Shown here piece after piece: positions 8,777 to 17,149 of a DNA stretch of 32,650 bases. Below the pieces are notes generated by a model that worked only from the letters and a program-made list of their open reading frames with translations, searched no databases and was not told where the DNA came from. The stretch is from NCBI GenBank assembly GCA_029864235.1, contig JAOTTW010000009.1, positions 1 to 32,650 on the forward strand, given 5' to 3'. The position numbers were made by a program, and so were the translations under genes. The DNA comes from Candidatus Nitrosopumilus sp. (GTDB taxonomy: Archaea > Thermoproteota > Nitrososphaeria > Nitrososphaerales > Nitrosopumilaceae). How positions within the stretch are numbered: position 1 is the stretch's first letter; each line of letters opens with the position of its first letter.

Positions 8777-10270
8777 CTAAGAAGAAATTTTCATTATTCC
8801 TTCTTTGATCAAGAATTGTATTCCTTGAACAAAGGAGTTATCATCAATGTCGCCATTTGCCCACCAGCCTGCGTTGTTCTTAATCCATTCAGGAATTTCA
8901 TTGGTTCCAGTGCTTGCACCTTGGGTAGTTGGAGGAATCTTCATTATTCCTTCTTTGATCAAGAATTGTATTCCTTGAACAAAGGAGTTATCATCAATGT
9001 CGCCATTTGCCCACCAGCCTGCGTTGTTCTTAATCCATTCAGGAATGCTTTGCGTTTGTTTTGGAGGTGGAGTGATAACAGTGCCTCCTTCTCTAGCCGA
9101 TATTGGAATTTCAATTATCAGGTAATCATCAGGAACTGATGGAACAATTCCTTCTGGAGCTAAACCATAAACCCATATAACATATCTTGCAGTTCCTGGT
9201 TCTGCTTCAACAATGAAATCAATTAGAGCTTGTCCTGATGGAGAATAAAGGAATTGCCTCCCCTCATCTTGAGCCTTTGACCAGAGAGGTTTTAGATTTT
9301 TATCTACACGTAGAAAATCATACTGAACTTGATTAAGAAATTCTGTGTCATCATATTTGCTGATAAATTCAATTAGCCATTGCATTGAGCAACCTTCTAC
9401 TGGATCTTCAGGACCATAGAATGCATGTATTTGATAGCTAAAGTTTTTTGTAGGTTTTTTGATACTTTGTGTTTTCTCAAAATTTGTTTTGCATCCCATT
9501 TCAGCTGCGCGAACTGAAGTTGACAAGATTCCTTCAAATGGACTTGATTGTACATTTTCTTTATACTCTAATAATTCAAAACGATATTCAGCAGGAGGAA
9601 TTCCTTCTGAAACGTGCGTCCAAGTTTCAGCTTTTATTGGAAACGGAAAGTTATCTACAATCCAAACCTTGCTTGAATATCCACCAGTTTTCCATGCAAT
9701 CAAAACTGTCTCCCAAGTTCCTGCAGGAACTGTTATTGTTTGGATAGCAGTTGGAATTACTTGTTCACCGCCAATGTTTCCAATCTTTCCCCAAGATTTT
9801 GCTGAAAATTCTTTCGGTCCTTTACCACCTGAACTTGAATCAGATGTTGCAAATGCTGACAGCCATGCAATAGATGACTTGAATGCACCTCTGTAAACTC
9901 CTAGTTCTGCACTTCCACCAGTTGGTTCTGGTGCAACTTTTCCTAGTTCTAATTCTCCTACAATAATTTTATTTCCATCATACACAACTGCTTCTGCAAG
10001 CCATTTTGTTTCACTGCCAACCTGCTTGTCGCCTTTTATCCAAAAATCCAACTCAAATGTAGCACATTCTTTGTAATCAACATGACACATGGAATATCTA
10101 AAATAATCTCCTTGTTTGAGACCCTCTCCAGCATACCATGACCCTTCTTTGTTTACTCCACCAGATTGGAATTGTGCAGACGCTAGTGGTAGCGAAACCG
10201 ATCCTAGAATCAAAATTGCAATCAATGAAATAGCCATAAATGCTGTCTTCAAATCAAAAAAAATGGGCAT
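8777..10270 (-). CDS. Secreted protein with two C-terminal IPEWIKNNAGWW repeats
   Basis: A 497-residue exported protein. The signal peptide spans roughly residues 8-32, with likely cleavage after LASA. The mature part is a beta-rich domain of about 370 residues (start QGDYFRYSMCHVDYKECATF, Trp/Gly-rich strands). A Pro/Gln linker and two identical copies of IPEWIKNNAGWWANGDIDDN...FLIKEGIMKI follow at the C terminus. This C-terminal module is widespread in secreted thaumarchaeal proteins and may bind the cell surface or S-layer; that role is inference. Two methionines (residues 1 and 12) could start it; both keep the signal peptide. Confidence 0.8.
   Translation of the reverse strand: MPIFFDLKTAFMAISLIAILILGSVSLPLASAQFQSGGVNKEGSWYAGEGLKQGDYFRYSMCHVDYKECATFELDFWIKGDKQVGSETKWLAEAVVYDGNKIIVGELELGKVAPEPTGGSAELGVYRGAFKSSIAWLSAFATSDSSSGGKGPKEFSAKSWGKIGNIGGEQVIPTAIQTITVPAGTWETVLIAWKTGGYSSKVWIVDNFPFPIKAETWTHVSEGIPPAEYRFELLEYKENVQSSPFEGILSTSVRAAEMGCKTNFEKTQSIKKPTKNFSYQIHAFYGPEDPVEGCSMQWLIEFISKYDDTEFLNQVQYDFLRVDKNLKPLWSKAQDEGRQFLYSPSGQALIDFIVEAEPGTARYVIWVYGLAPEGIVPSVPDDYLIIEIPISAREGGTVITPPPKQTQSIPEWIKNNAGWWANGDIDDNSFVQGIQFLIKEGIMKIPPTTQGASTGTNEIPEWIKNNAGWWANGDIDDNSFVQGIQFLIKEGIMKISS
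8790..9046. repeat. Perfect 107-bp direct repeat inside the secreted protein gene
   Basis: Bases 8790-8896 and 8940-9046 are identical, with a period of exactly 150 bp (50 codons). They encode the two C-terminal modules. The linker between the copies shows no such identity. Zero mismatches, synonymous sites included, point to recent duplication or ongoing gene conversion rather than protein-level selection alone. Confidence 0.95.
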
Positions 10271-10332
10271 TACGGATAGTTAAAGGTTATTCAAATAAGC
10301 AAATATAGAGGAAAATCAAAGAATTTGCAGAC

Positions 10333-10500
10333 ATGTGTGAGTGCTCCAAAGTTCACTTGTTTGAAGTTGAATTCAAGCTTGACGGAATGATAGTAGTACC
10401 TACACACAAAAATTGTGGTTTTGCTCTTGATGAAAAGCAGTCAGACAAGTTTCAGAAAGAATTGGTAAAATCATGGGGCTTCGAAGCAGAAGAAGAATAA
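10333..10500 (+). CDS. 55-residue small protein with CxC motif
   Basis: The ORF starts MCECSKVHLFEVEFKLDG and contains a second Cys region (HKNCGFALDE), then an acidic tail ending EAEEE. The CxC plus later Cys could bind one metal ion. The frame uses good codons and spans the gap between two minus-strand genes, where no other coding frame fits. Family unknown. The short length keeps confidence moderate. Confidence 0.5.
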   Translation: MCECSKVHLFEVEFKLDGMIVVPTHKNCGFALDEKQSDKFQKELVKSWGFEAEEE

Positions 10501-10540
10501 CTTTAAAAAAGAAAAAATAAGATTGTAATCTACTATCCAA

Positions 10541-10684
10541 CTACATTTGTCCGACAGCTTCTTTACAAACGTTGGTTGAACATTTGCAATCTGAACTGCA
10601 TATACAATGACCTTGCATTGCGCAATCACATGCATAGTCAGGATCGCCGCTATCAGCTTCGCATCCACATGCTTGATCTACCAT
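10541..10684 (-). CDS. 47-residue cysteine-rich, metallothionein-like protein
   Basis: The frame opening at ATG 10684 encodes nine Cys in 47 residues, arranged as four CxC pairs plus one: C6-G-C8, C19-D-C21, C27-I-C29, C33-K-C35 and C40. It starts MVDQACGCEADSGDPDYA and ends NVCKEAVGQM. This spacing is typical of metallothioneins, which bind Cu(I) or Zn(II) in thiolate clusters. Ammonia oxidisers of this group are rich in copper enzymes, so copper buffering is plausible but inferred. A different minus-strand frame across the same DNA is longer, but reads as a hydrophobic shadow without Cys pattern. Confidence 0.62.
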   Translation of the reverse strand: MVDQACGCEADSGDPDYACDCAMQGHCICSSDCKCSTNVCKEAVGQM

Positions 10685-10737
10685 GGTAAATCAGTAATCT
10701 TACTTATTTTAAAAGGTTAGTATAAAACATTAGAAAA

Positions 10738-11622
10738 TTACCCTCTTGAAATTATCTCTAGTATTTCATTACAAGATTTCTGGACAAGATCTCCTTGATG
10801 TAACAATAGATTAGAGTCAGATTCAACATCAAAAGCGATCTTTAAGATATGAATCAAGTCAGGTTGTCTTTTCAGGGTACTTTTAATTTTAGTAAAATTT
10901 TCTTTGTTGATGTATCCCAAGTAAAAATAACTATCAGACAGCATTGAGTTTTTTACAAAAAAGTCATGTTTTTGTTGGATTATTTGAGAATGACTGTTTT
11001 TCTCAATAAGATCTGAAAAACCAATAGTTGATTTTAGCATTCTTTCTAAAAGTATAGGAGTAGCACGCTCTATTCCTACTGTCTCATTGATGATAGATAT
11101 ATTTTTGTTAACAGGAGTTTTTGAGAATTTTCTCATCATGTCTAGCATGTGAGAAGGAGAAGAGTTTTTCTGATTTAATGCACAAATTGCATCAGCCAAA
11201 TAAAATGAGGCACATTTTTGCCAGCAAGATGCAAAAACATTTGAAGAATTTATTCCATCTTTACATTTTTTACAGCAGAAAAGAGAATCAATCAAGCAGT
11301 TCTTTGCAAAGTCATTAAACAGATTTAGTCTTTTTTCTTTAATTTTTGATAAGAACATTTGAAGTTCCCAAGATTCATCCTGAATTATTTGCATTTGATC
11401 ATATTGTATAAGAATTTTTGATTGTGTTTCTTTTAATGAGCCATGATGAATACAAATGAGTTTATCTTCAAATGAGACAAATGTGTCAGGTTCAGGTTTT
11501 TCATCAAATATGGTTATATCATAATCACATAAATCAAAACTAACACTAGATGTTCTGCAACCACCTAACCCAACAGGGAAAATTGTCAGTCCTTGTTGTT
11601 CAATGAGTTTTTTAAAATTCAT
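10738..11622 (-). CDS. Hypothetical protein, possible nucleotidyltransferase-like N terminus
   Basis: A 294-residue soluble protein. The N terminus (FPVGLGGCRTSSVSFDLCDY, then DITIFDE) loosely resembles the G-G/S...D-x-D loop of the nucleotidyltransferase fold, but I cannot confirm a family. The middle contains CCKKC (residues ~114-118) and further Cys that might bind metal. The C-terminal half is helical. It is transcribed away from tRNA-Glu and ends 53 bp from the metallothionein-like gene. Function unknown. Confidence 0.6.
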   Translation of the reverse strand: MNFKKLIEQQGLTIFPVGLGGCRTSSVSFDLCDYDITIFDEKPEPDTFVSFEDKLICIHHGSLKETQSKILIQYDQMQIIQDESWELQMFLSKIKEKRLNLFNDFAKNCLIDSLFCCKKCKDGINSSNVFASCWQKCASFYLADAICALNQKNSSPSHMLDMMRKFSKTPVNKNISIINETVGIERATPILLERMLKSTIGFSDLIEKNSHSQIIQQKHDFFVKNSMLSDSYFYLGYINKENFTKIKSTLKRQPDLIHILKIAFDVESDSNLLLHQGDLVQKSCNEILEIISRG

Positions 11623-11702
11623 TAGAATAAGTTGTTTTAAATTTTGTATAAACGATCCAACTTACTAATTTTTACCAAACGATTTACTGTGTAAACATTT
11701 CC

Positions 11703-11710
11703 TTTAAATT
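11703..11710 (+). promoter_or_regulatory. TATA-like box for tRNA-Glu
   Basis: The sequence tttaaatt lies 25-32 bp before the first base of the tRNA, the standard archaeal TATA-to-start distance. Confidence 0.5.
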
Positions 11711-11734
11711 GAGATTGGGATTGTTTTTGAACAA

Positions 11735-11810
11735 GCTCCTGTGGTGTAGTCCGGCTAAGCATACTGCCCTCTCAAGGCAGTGATCTCGGGTTCAAATCCC
11801 GACGGGAGCA
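11735..11810 (+). tRNA. tRNA-Glu(CTC)
   Basis: A full cloverleaf can be folded. The acceptor is GCTCCTG/CGGGAGC with discriminator A. The D arm carries AGTCCGGCTAA. The anticodon stem is CTGCC/GGCAG around loop CTCTCAA (anticodon CTC, reading GAG). The T arm is TCGGG-TTCAAAT-CCCGA. No CCA is encoded and there is no intron. Its 3' end serves as the attachment site of the element to its right (repeat at 29776-29789). Confidence 0.96.
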
Positions 11811-11811
11811 T
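11798..11811 (+). repeat. att repeat, tRNA side
   Basis: cccgacgggagcat covers the T-stem 3' strand, acceptor 3' strand and discriminator of tRNA-Glu plus one base. It is identical to 29776-29789. Tyrosine recombinases typically cross over in this part of a tRNA gene and restore the tRNA from element DNA. Confidence 0.7.
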
Positions 11812-11820
11812 CTCATTTTA

Positions 11821-12454
11821 GTGACTAAAATAGACGCAGACCATATTAGAAATGTGAAGCTACAGTTAAACAGATTGGAAGAAGATGCTTTTGTTAACTT
11901 TGTAGAATCAATAGCAAGTCCACAGACAAGGCGCAACTACATAAGAGATATTCAGGTATTTTTAAAACTAATCCCAAGTAGCATATTTGAAGAGTATGAA
12001 ATTAAACATAATGCAGGAGATTTCCAGTTAGAAGACAGGTGTGAGGCGTTTGTGGCCTTGGCAAAAAAGGACACAAGCATCATAAAAAACCATAATAAAG
12101 TCATACTTGATTGAAATCAAACGAAAAGTGGATGTAGGAAAGTTGAGTCCTAATTCGGTGTCCAATAGAATCAAACCAATCAAGGCACTGCTTTCTGCAA
12201 ATGAAGTAGACATTTCCTGGAAGATGATCAACAAAATGTTTCCGCGAGAGATAAAAAGCCAGGATAGAGCATACACAAGAAAAGAAATTCAGGACATGCT
12301 AAAGCATTGCACAGATATTATTGATAGACTCATAATTTTGATGTTTTCATCTGGGGGTTTCAGACTAGAGGCATGGGACTATTTCTGTTGGAAAGATGTA
12401 GTTCCACCTGATGGACTGCCACTTGGAATAGCAGTACATGATCTGACTTCCTAG
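11821..12454 (+). pseudogene. Broken tyrosine recombinase (integrase)
   Basis: Two reading frames encode consecutive parts of one integrase. From 11821 (GTG): a SAM-like N-terminal core-binding domain (NFVESIASPQTRRNYIRDIQ). From about 12107: GKLSPNSVSNRIKPIKALLS, then RAYTRKEIQDMLKHCTDIID and the start of the catalytic domain (SSGGFRLEAWDYFCWKDV, with the first catalytic-type Arg). A one-base frameshift at about 12107-12114 joins them. After KDV the frame runs into PPDGLPLGIAVHDLTS and stops, so the rest of the R-H-x-x-R...Y catalytic core is absent. It is therefore both frameshifted and truncated. Its position directly behind tRNA-Glu identifies it as the integrase of the surrounding element. 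Confidence 0.82.
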
Positions 12455-12504
12455 AAAAGGAATCAATTCTTTTTTCTTTTTATTCTTTTCAAATATTTTA
12501 TCAT

Positions 12505-12694
12505 ATGAAACAAATCAAACTACAACACAGAACATATCTTGGAAAAGACAAGAAAACCAAATACCTTCAACACAGAATCAACATTCCTCACGACATAATT
12601 AAAAAAATTAAATTGGAATAATGAAAATCAAATCATTCTAAATGTAAACACAAAGAAGAAAATTATAATTTTGGATCTTAAGACCAACAACTAA
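12505..12694 (+). pseudogene. Frameshifted AbrB/SpoVT-like small DNA-binding protein
   Basis: The first frame (12505-12621) reads MKQIKLQHRTYLGKDKKTKY, then LQHRINIPHDIIKKIKLE and a stop. Shifting by one base near 12617 continues NNENQIILNVNTKKKIIILD and ends at 12694. Joined, this is about the length and pattern of a swapped-hairpin AbrB domain (R-x-x-I-P-x-x-[IL]-x-x-[KL]-x(n)-L-x-V-x(3)-K-x-I-I). Such proteins are transcription factors or antitoxins. The shift suggests it is dead, unless a sequencing error is responsible. Confidence 0.5.
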
Positions 12695-12781
12695 CAGTTG
12701 TCTGGTGACAACCCCAAGTATCTTGCTCAACACAACTATACTTCACTAGTATTTAGATCACACTGATGATTTCTCAGTTTG

Positions 12782-13002
12782 TCTTTTATACGAATTTTGC
12801 AATAATACAAATTGTAATTCATACTGTGGAGTCATCAATCGTTTTCCAGACCACAATAGTTACGTCCTATGTTGGGTTGGGCAATTTTAGCCCAATTCTA
12901 AATTGTAATTCATGATCAAATAATATGATTTTATTCTTCATACGATTCCCTGATGATTTATGTGAACAATTTCTTCTTGAATCTTTTATACGAATTTTGC
13001 AA
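12782..13002. repeat. Pair of 21-bp direct repeats 200 bp apart
   Basis: Bases 12782-12802 and 12982-13002 are identical (starting tcttttatacgaattttgc). A second pair, aaattgtaattcat, occurs at 12809-12822 and 12900-12913. The stretch 12695-12924 holds no convincing gene. The repeats may mark a small duplication in decaying element DNA or a protein-binding region. Confidence 0.6.
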
Positions 13003-13089
13003 AGGGATATCATGAATCAATCTAACAATAATCTAACTTGGGAAGAAGTACAGGGACTGTCGTGGATTTTCGTTGATGAAAACGAATGA
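12925..13089 (+). CDS. Possible 54-residue small protein
   Basis: An ATG-started frame (MILFFIRFPDDLCEQFLLES ... WEEVQGLSWIFVDENE) in otherwise gene-free DNA. Its middle overlaps the right-hand copy of the 21-bp repeat. No family is recognised and no promoter is convincing. It may be a chance frame. Confidence 0.25.
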   Translation: MILFFIRFPDDLCEQFLLESFIRILQRDIMNQSNNNLTWEEVQGLSWIFVDENE

Positions 13090-13185
13090 TCTAATCTTTC
13101 TTTTATTTTAAACAAAATGCTTTTTGAAATGTCACGTTTACCATTCCACTGGAAAATCATTTCATGTTGTAAAAAATAAAGAAAA

Positions 13186-14226
13186 TTATGGATGAGGTAT
13201 TGAGGTTTCCCACATTCCTTTTTCCATCTGTTTTTCTCTTTCCATGATCAACTTTTCAAGATCCATCTCGTCATATCCTTCTGCGAGTTGTTGGTTGACA
13301 TTAAGAACGGCATCATTTGTTCCCTCATAGTGGCTACCAATTCTTTCTGGAAGTGCGTCGGCTTGTTCTTGTGTAGTGATTACTGCACCTGGTGGAACAA
13401 ACTTGCCATCAGATATCTCCACACCACCAGTAATGGTAGCTGATACTCCAACTGCAACGTTGATTCCAATCTTTGCATTAAACACTAGTGATTCCATTCC
13501 AACAAACGTATTGTCTCCAATCCATGCAGGTCCATGAATCATTGAACCATGCGCAAGACTGACGTTATTTCCAACATATGCTGCAAATCCTTCTGCAAAT
13601 CTAGGATCATCACCTTTTAGTCTGTCACCATCAGCTGAGAATCTTCTATCATCAATGTTGTGTCCTTCTTCTACTGTCTCTAGTGCGTGAATTACTACAC
13701 CGTCTTGCATGTTGGCACCATCTCCCACATGAATTGGTGTACCTTCATCTCCTCTGCACACTGCAGTTGGAGCCACAAAGACCATCTTTCCAATGTGACA
13801 GTTGCCAATTACTACTGCAAATGGATGGATAAATGCATCTTGTTCTATTGTGGGTATTACTATTACTTCATTGAAGCTGGTATGTACATTAGAGTGGACA
13901 TTTAACCATCGGTGTTTTATCTTGTTTGCGCTGTTGTCTTTGTCAAGATTTTTGGCATTCTTGTTTTGATTGTCATCTTTGACATCATCATCATTGATGT
14001 TTTTTGTATCGTCATTATTATTGTCAGCATCTGAAGCAGATTTTTGGGGTGCTGGTTCACTGCATAACCTGTCTCCGCATACCTTGCTGCTTGTGCCTTG
14101 TTGATTTGGCACTCCTTGTCCTTTTAGAGCATCAACCTGGATTGGCTCTAGCACTGTAGATAACGCGACAGCAGATGCTAGGATGAGAATTGTTGCCGTA
14201 ATGGTTATTGTCTGTTTTTTGTTCAT
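13186..14226 (-). CDS. cam: Extracellular gamma-class carbonic anhydrase
   Basis: A 346-residue exported enzyme interconverting CO2 and HCO3-. The signal peptide is at residues ~5-34. A low-complexity Asn/Asp/Lys linker (about 64-103) precedes a left-handed beta-helix close to Methanosarcina Cam. Visible active-site residues are R158 and E161 (CRGDEGTPIHVGDGANMQDG region), H180 with E183 (VVIHALE), and H226 and H231 (SLAHGSMIHGPA). The three His would ligand the metal. The acidic loop between HALE and YVGNNVSLAH is present, as in Cam. The C terminus (LNVNQQLAEGYDEMDLEKLI) also follows Cam. Sited outside the membrane, it would supply bicarbonate or CO2 near importers such as the SbtA-like protein encoded at the window start. 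It is a single gene within the tRNA-Glu element. Confidence 0.92.
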   Translation of the reverse strand: MNKKQTITITATILILASAVALSTVLEPIQVDALKGQGVPNQQGTSSKVCGDRLCSEPAPQKSASDADNNNDDTKNINDDDVKDDNQNKNAKNLDKDNSANKIKHRWLNVHSNVHTSFNEVIVIPTIEQDAFIHPFAVVIGNCHIGKMVFVAPTAVCRGDEGTPIHVGDGANMQDGVVIHALETVEEGHNIDDRRFSADGDRLKGDDPRFAEGFAAYVGNNVSLAHGSMIHGPAWIGDNTFVGMESLVFNAKIGINVAVGVSATITGGVEISDGKFVPPGAVITTQEQADALPERIGSHYEGTNDAVLNVNQQLAEGYDEMDLEKLIMEREKQMEKGMWETSIPHP

Positions 14227-14349
14227 TGATATGATGAAATTATGATATGCATAATATCTTTACTACATTAATGCAATGAGTAATAGGAATGTATTTTTTG
14301 AAACAATACCCTAGTTTTTTCCTTTTATGTAAATGATCCATCTTTTTTT

Positions 14350-15259
14350 GTGAAAAAAATCAAGATCTATCTGCCACTGTTTATAATTATTGTAACTACA
14401 ATTGGACTAATATTTGATGTGATAATTCCAAATGTTTATGCTTTGACCCCACCATCATCGTACAACGAACAGATTTCTGCATTATATCAGAACAATATGT
14501 GGCAGCTTGGAAAGAACTTGCCAGTTGGTGATTCTTACACTTACAAGATTTGTGATCCTTCTGCAATACTGAACTATTCGGCTGAAAGTTATCATTACTT
14601 TACAAAAGATTTGAGACATAATTCCAGTCTTTGTTATATCATAAAACTATGTCAACCTGCTAAATTCAGATGAAAACCAGATTAATAATGACATTTGGTT
14701 AGTACAGGCATCAATTAGTGACATTTTAGGCACAGATAATTCCATCAGACGCTCAGTGTTTCATGTTGATTCTCAAAACTATGAGGTCAGATCAGCTGAC
14801 ACCATCCATCCAGACATCATAAGATACACCCAATCCTTGGAAAACACTCTTTTTTCAATTGTAAAATATACTGCATCTGAACCCAAATTCTTGCAACAGG
14901 GAATCAAGTGGGGTGAGGTCACTGAATATCTTGATAAAATGCAGATCAACCCGTACATGGAAGTTTTGGAGGAAAATCTGGAATTTCCCACAATCCAAAA
15001 TGTTGTGGATTATTCTCAAAACAAAGTAATTTCACTGAACAAAACATTTGATGTATACAAGGTAGGATATGAAATCGACATCATTGATAGTGATTTAACA
15101 CAAGAAGACACAAACAATGTAACTAATTCTTATTTGATTTACTCACAGTTTCCATTTCCGTTATAAGGACTCTTGTACAGCCCAGCTCACGTAGTGGAAC
15201 CATTCAAGGAGACATACGTTCCAAAGATAGAGAAATTACACCGCTTTCTAAATGGATAG
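14350..15259 (+). pseudogene. Broken secreted protein gene
   Basis: The first frame (GTG at 14350) begins with a signal peptide (KKIKIYLPLFIIIVTTIGLI, likely cleavage after VYA) and a QLGKNLPVGDSYTYKICDPS domain start. This resembles the mature N terminus of other thaumarchaeal exported proteins. It breaks near 14640-14650. A second frame, open from 14645, continues VNLLNSDENQINNDIWLVQA through NSYLIYSQFPFPL to a TAA at 15164-15166. Reading through that stop gives GLLYSPAHVVEPFKETYVPK up to a stop at 15257-15259. So there is one frameshift and probably one nonsense mutation. The intact ancestor was likely a surface protein; its function is unknown. DNA from 15260 to 15340 holds nothing I recognise. 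Confidence 0.7.
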
Positions 15260-15340
15260 TTAGCTTTGCCAAAGCTTGGGGATTATTCTTAGATACTCCT
15301 GAATCAACAAAAATTCAAAACCAATTGTAGAGGAGGCAGA

Positions 15341-15348
15341 AATATAAA
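15341..15348 (+). promoter_or_regulatory. TATA box setting the start of the jelly-roll gene
   Basis: aatataaa lies 25-32 bp before ATG 15373. This favours that ATG, as a leaderless start, over the upstream in-frame ATG at 15349, which touches the box. Confidence 0.55.
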
Positions 15349-15372
15349 ATGCAGATTAGAAGTAATGATAAA

Positions 15373-15867
15373 ATGTCAGAAAAAAACCAAACAACTCAAA
15401 GAGATTACAGGAAGGCCTTTGGTCAATTGGCATCTACAAAAACTCAAAGAATTGAGACCTTGAAGCCCATAGAAATTCAATTAGATATTCAAGAAGATAT
15501 AGCTGGAGGAATTCATACTATTGACTTTGAGAAAGGAGACATTATGATTAAACAATCTGGTATGTATCTTATCATTGCAGCTCCTCAAGTTGGTAAAGCA
15601 AAAGGCACTAGAAACCGTTGGATTGATTTTTGGGTAAGGGTAAATAATGTTGATGTGGCTTATTCAAACATTCGACGAGTCTTGACAGATTCTCAAGAAA
15701 AAGATGTCATACCACTAAACATGGTCACACACCTTAACAGAGGAGATACCTTGAATATAATGATGTCTGGAGAAACAGAAGATGAAGGTATAGGAATAGA
15801 GGCAATAGAACCAGAAGGAGAACCTGCAATACCTAGCATAATTGTAACAATAGTACAGCTAGATTGA
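15373..15867 (+). CDS. C1q/TNF-like jelly-roll protein (paralogue of 23854-24336)
   Basis: A 164-residue soluble protein. The pattern QSGMYLIIAAPQVGKAKGTR, then NNVDVAYSNIRRV, HLNRGDTLNIMMSGETEDEG and GEPAIPSIIVTIVQLD follows the strand order of C1q/TNF-type jelly rolls (G-x-Y-x-I, N...S, L-x-x-G-D-x-I, P-S-I-I). A clear paralogue in the opposite orientation lies on the other side of the GOGAT/GlnA cluster. No signal peptide is present. In bacteria such domains often form trimers; the role here is unknown. The next gene starts 4 bp downstream, so they are likely co-transcribed. Confidence 0.65.
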   Translation: MSEKNQTTQRDYRKAFGQLASTKTQRIETLKPIEIQLDIQEDIAGGIHTIDFEKGDIMIKQSGMYLIIAAPQVGKAKGTRNRWIDFWVRVNNVDVAYSNIRRVLTDSQEKDVIPLNMVTHLNRGDTLNIMMSGETEDEGIGIEAIEPEGEPAIPSIIVTIVQLD

Positions 15868-15871
15868 GATA

Positions 15872-16387
15872 ATGGAAGAAATTCTTCGCATGTCCCCTAA
15901 TCAAATAGGAGAGATGGTAAAAGAATGGCTAGAAGATGATGGGTATATTATTGATAATGCAGGACTATCAAATACAGATTTTGGATGGACATTTACTACA
16001 TGTGAACACCAGATTTATGTAGTAAAACTAAAAAACAGAAGAGACTCAGTTGTAGTATCTGGTAGTTTCATTTTAGGTAAAAACAAAGAAAAATTACTAA
16101 AAAATTCATTGATACAAGAATTATTCTATGAAATATCAATGAAGTATTTAGAACAGTGTTTAGATTATTTCTTTAGACCAAACTTTCAGCGTCCTGATTT
16201 AATTGAAGTGTGTAAACATATACACTATGACAAACTTTCAAAAAATGAATTATCTATATCTATCAATATTATTCGAAATATCATAATTTGGACTCAACAA
16301 AAAATAGATAAAGAAGTTTTTGGTGTATACAATACTCAAAAGCTTGATTCTGTAAATTCCCCAATTACAGAAGGAATGCCTTACTAA
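15872..16387 (+). CDS. DUF2299-like hypothetical protein
   Basis: A 171-residue cytoplasmic protein. The N terminus (VKEWLEDDGYIIDNAGLSNT DFGW) resembles the archaeal DUF2299 pattern (I-x-E-W-L-x(2)-E/D-G), followed by beta strands (YVVKLKNRRDSVVVSGSF) and a helical C-terminal half including ISINIIRNIIIWTQQK. Function is unknown. It starts 4 bp after the jelly-roll gene stop and was probably inherited with it. The family match is from memory and tentative. Confidence 0.6.
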   Translation: MEEILRMSPNQIGEMVKEWLEDDGYIIDNAGLSNTDFGWTFTTCEHQIYVVKLKNRRDSVVVSGSFILGKNKEKLLKNSLIQELFYEISMKYLEQCLDYFFRPNFQRPDLIEVCKHIHYDKLSKNELSISINIIRNIIIWTQQKIDKEVFGVYNTQKLDSVNSPITEGMPY

Positions 16388-16611
16388 ATTTGAATCATCT
16401 TTTACAAGGATAATTTTGAGTATTAGAATATGAATTAATTGTATATTTTTCAAAACTTTGAGAGGGCATCATATTGGTATATGTGATTAAGATGGCAGCA
16501 GCTGCCATTCCCTGAACGTTTTTTGAAGGAAGAATAGACTTTGTAAAATATTTTTTTATAATATCAATTGCAGTCTTCTATTTTTTTCTCAAAGTTGTTT
16601 CTTTTTGTGAT

Positions 16612-16865
16612 TTATTTTATAGCACGTAATGTACTTGATTGTAATTGTAAAATATGAAGATCCTCTTCTACATTACCACTAACCAAGTTTATCGTTGCTG
16701 CACATTGATAACAATATTTTTTCTAGTGGAGTTTGCGACAATGTCGTTTATATCAAATTTTTTTGAGCATCTTGCACATACTGATTCTTCGTATGTCAGT
16801 TTTGATATATTCCATTGCTGAACAACATAAACAGTATTGGTCTTAGACAAGATTCCCTCAGGTTT
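16612..16865 (-). pseudogene. Remnant of a small zinc-ribbon protein gene
   Basis: In the 16388-17149 gap, the minus strand encodes KPEGILSKTNTVYVVQQWNI, SKLTYEESVCARCSKKFDIN and, after a one-base shift near 16715, YCYQCAATINLVSGNVEEDL to a stop at 16612. The two CxxC pairs (CARC and CYQC) would form one zinc ribbon. No proper start codon remains upstream. The rest of the gap (16388-16611 and 16866-17149) shows nothing beyond AT-rich DNA and a short 7-bp-arm inverted repeat (atggcag/ctgccat) near 16490. Confidence 0.55.
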
Positions 16866-17149
16866 TTAATTTGTACTAGTTGAAAAAGGTATTGTAAGAC
16901 TTGATGTTAACCATGTGTTTCCATTATGTGGTAATAATTGGTGATCAAAATATTTACTACAAATTTTATGAATTGAATTAGAAACAAACCAAAGAGAAAG
17001 GACAGATGTTTTGTTATTTTTTTTGATTGATTGTTAAATATTCAAAAGAGTAAATTTTAGTTATTTCTTTGTTGAAATTATTATTGAACTCTTAATTTGA
17101 AGAACTTTTAGATCGTAGATTTAAAAAAGTAAAACCCGATTTGTATTAT

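Noticed and set aside
10471-10668. A 65-codon minus-strand frame
   Set aside because: It overlaps the Cys-rich 47-residue frame and the end of the plus-strand 55-residue frame, ends in poly-Phe/Leu from A-rich DNA, and has no coding pattern; the CxC-containing frame is much more protein-like.
16484-16504. Inverted repeat atggcag/ctgccat as a terminator or operator
   Set aside because: Seven-base arms with a 3-base loop, no T-run and no adjacent gene start; could be chance.
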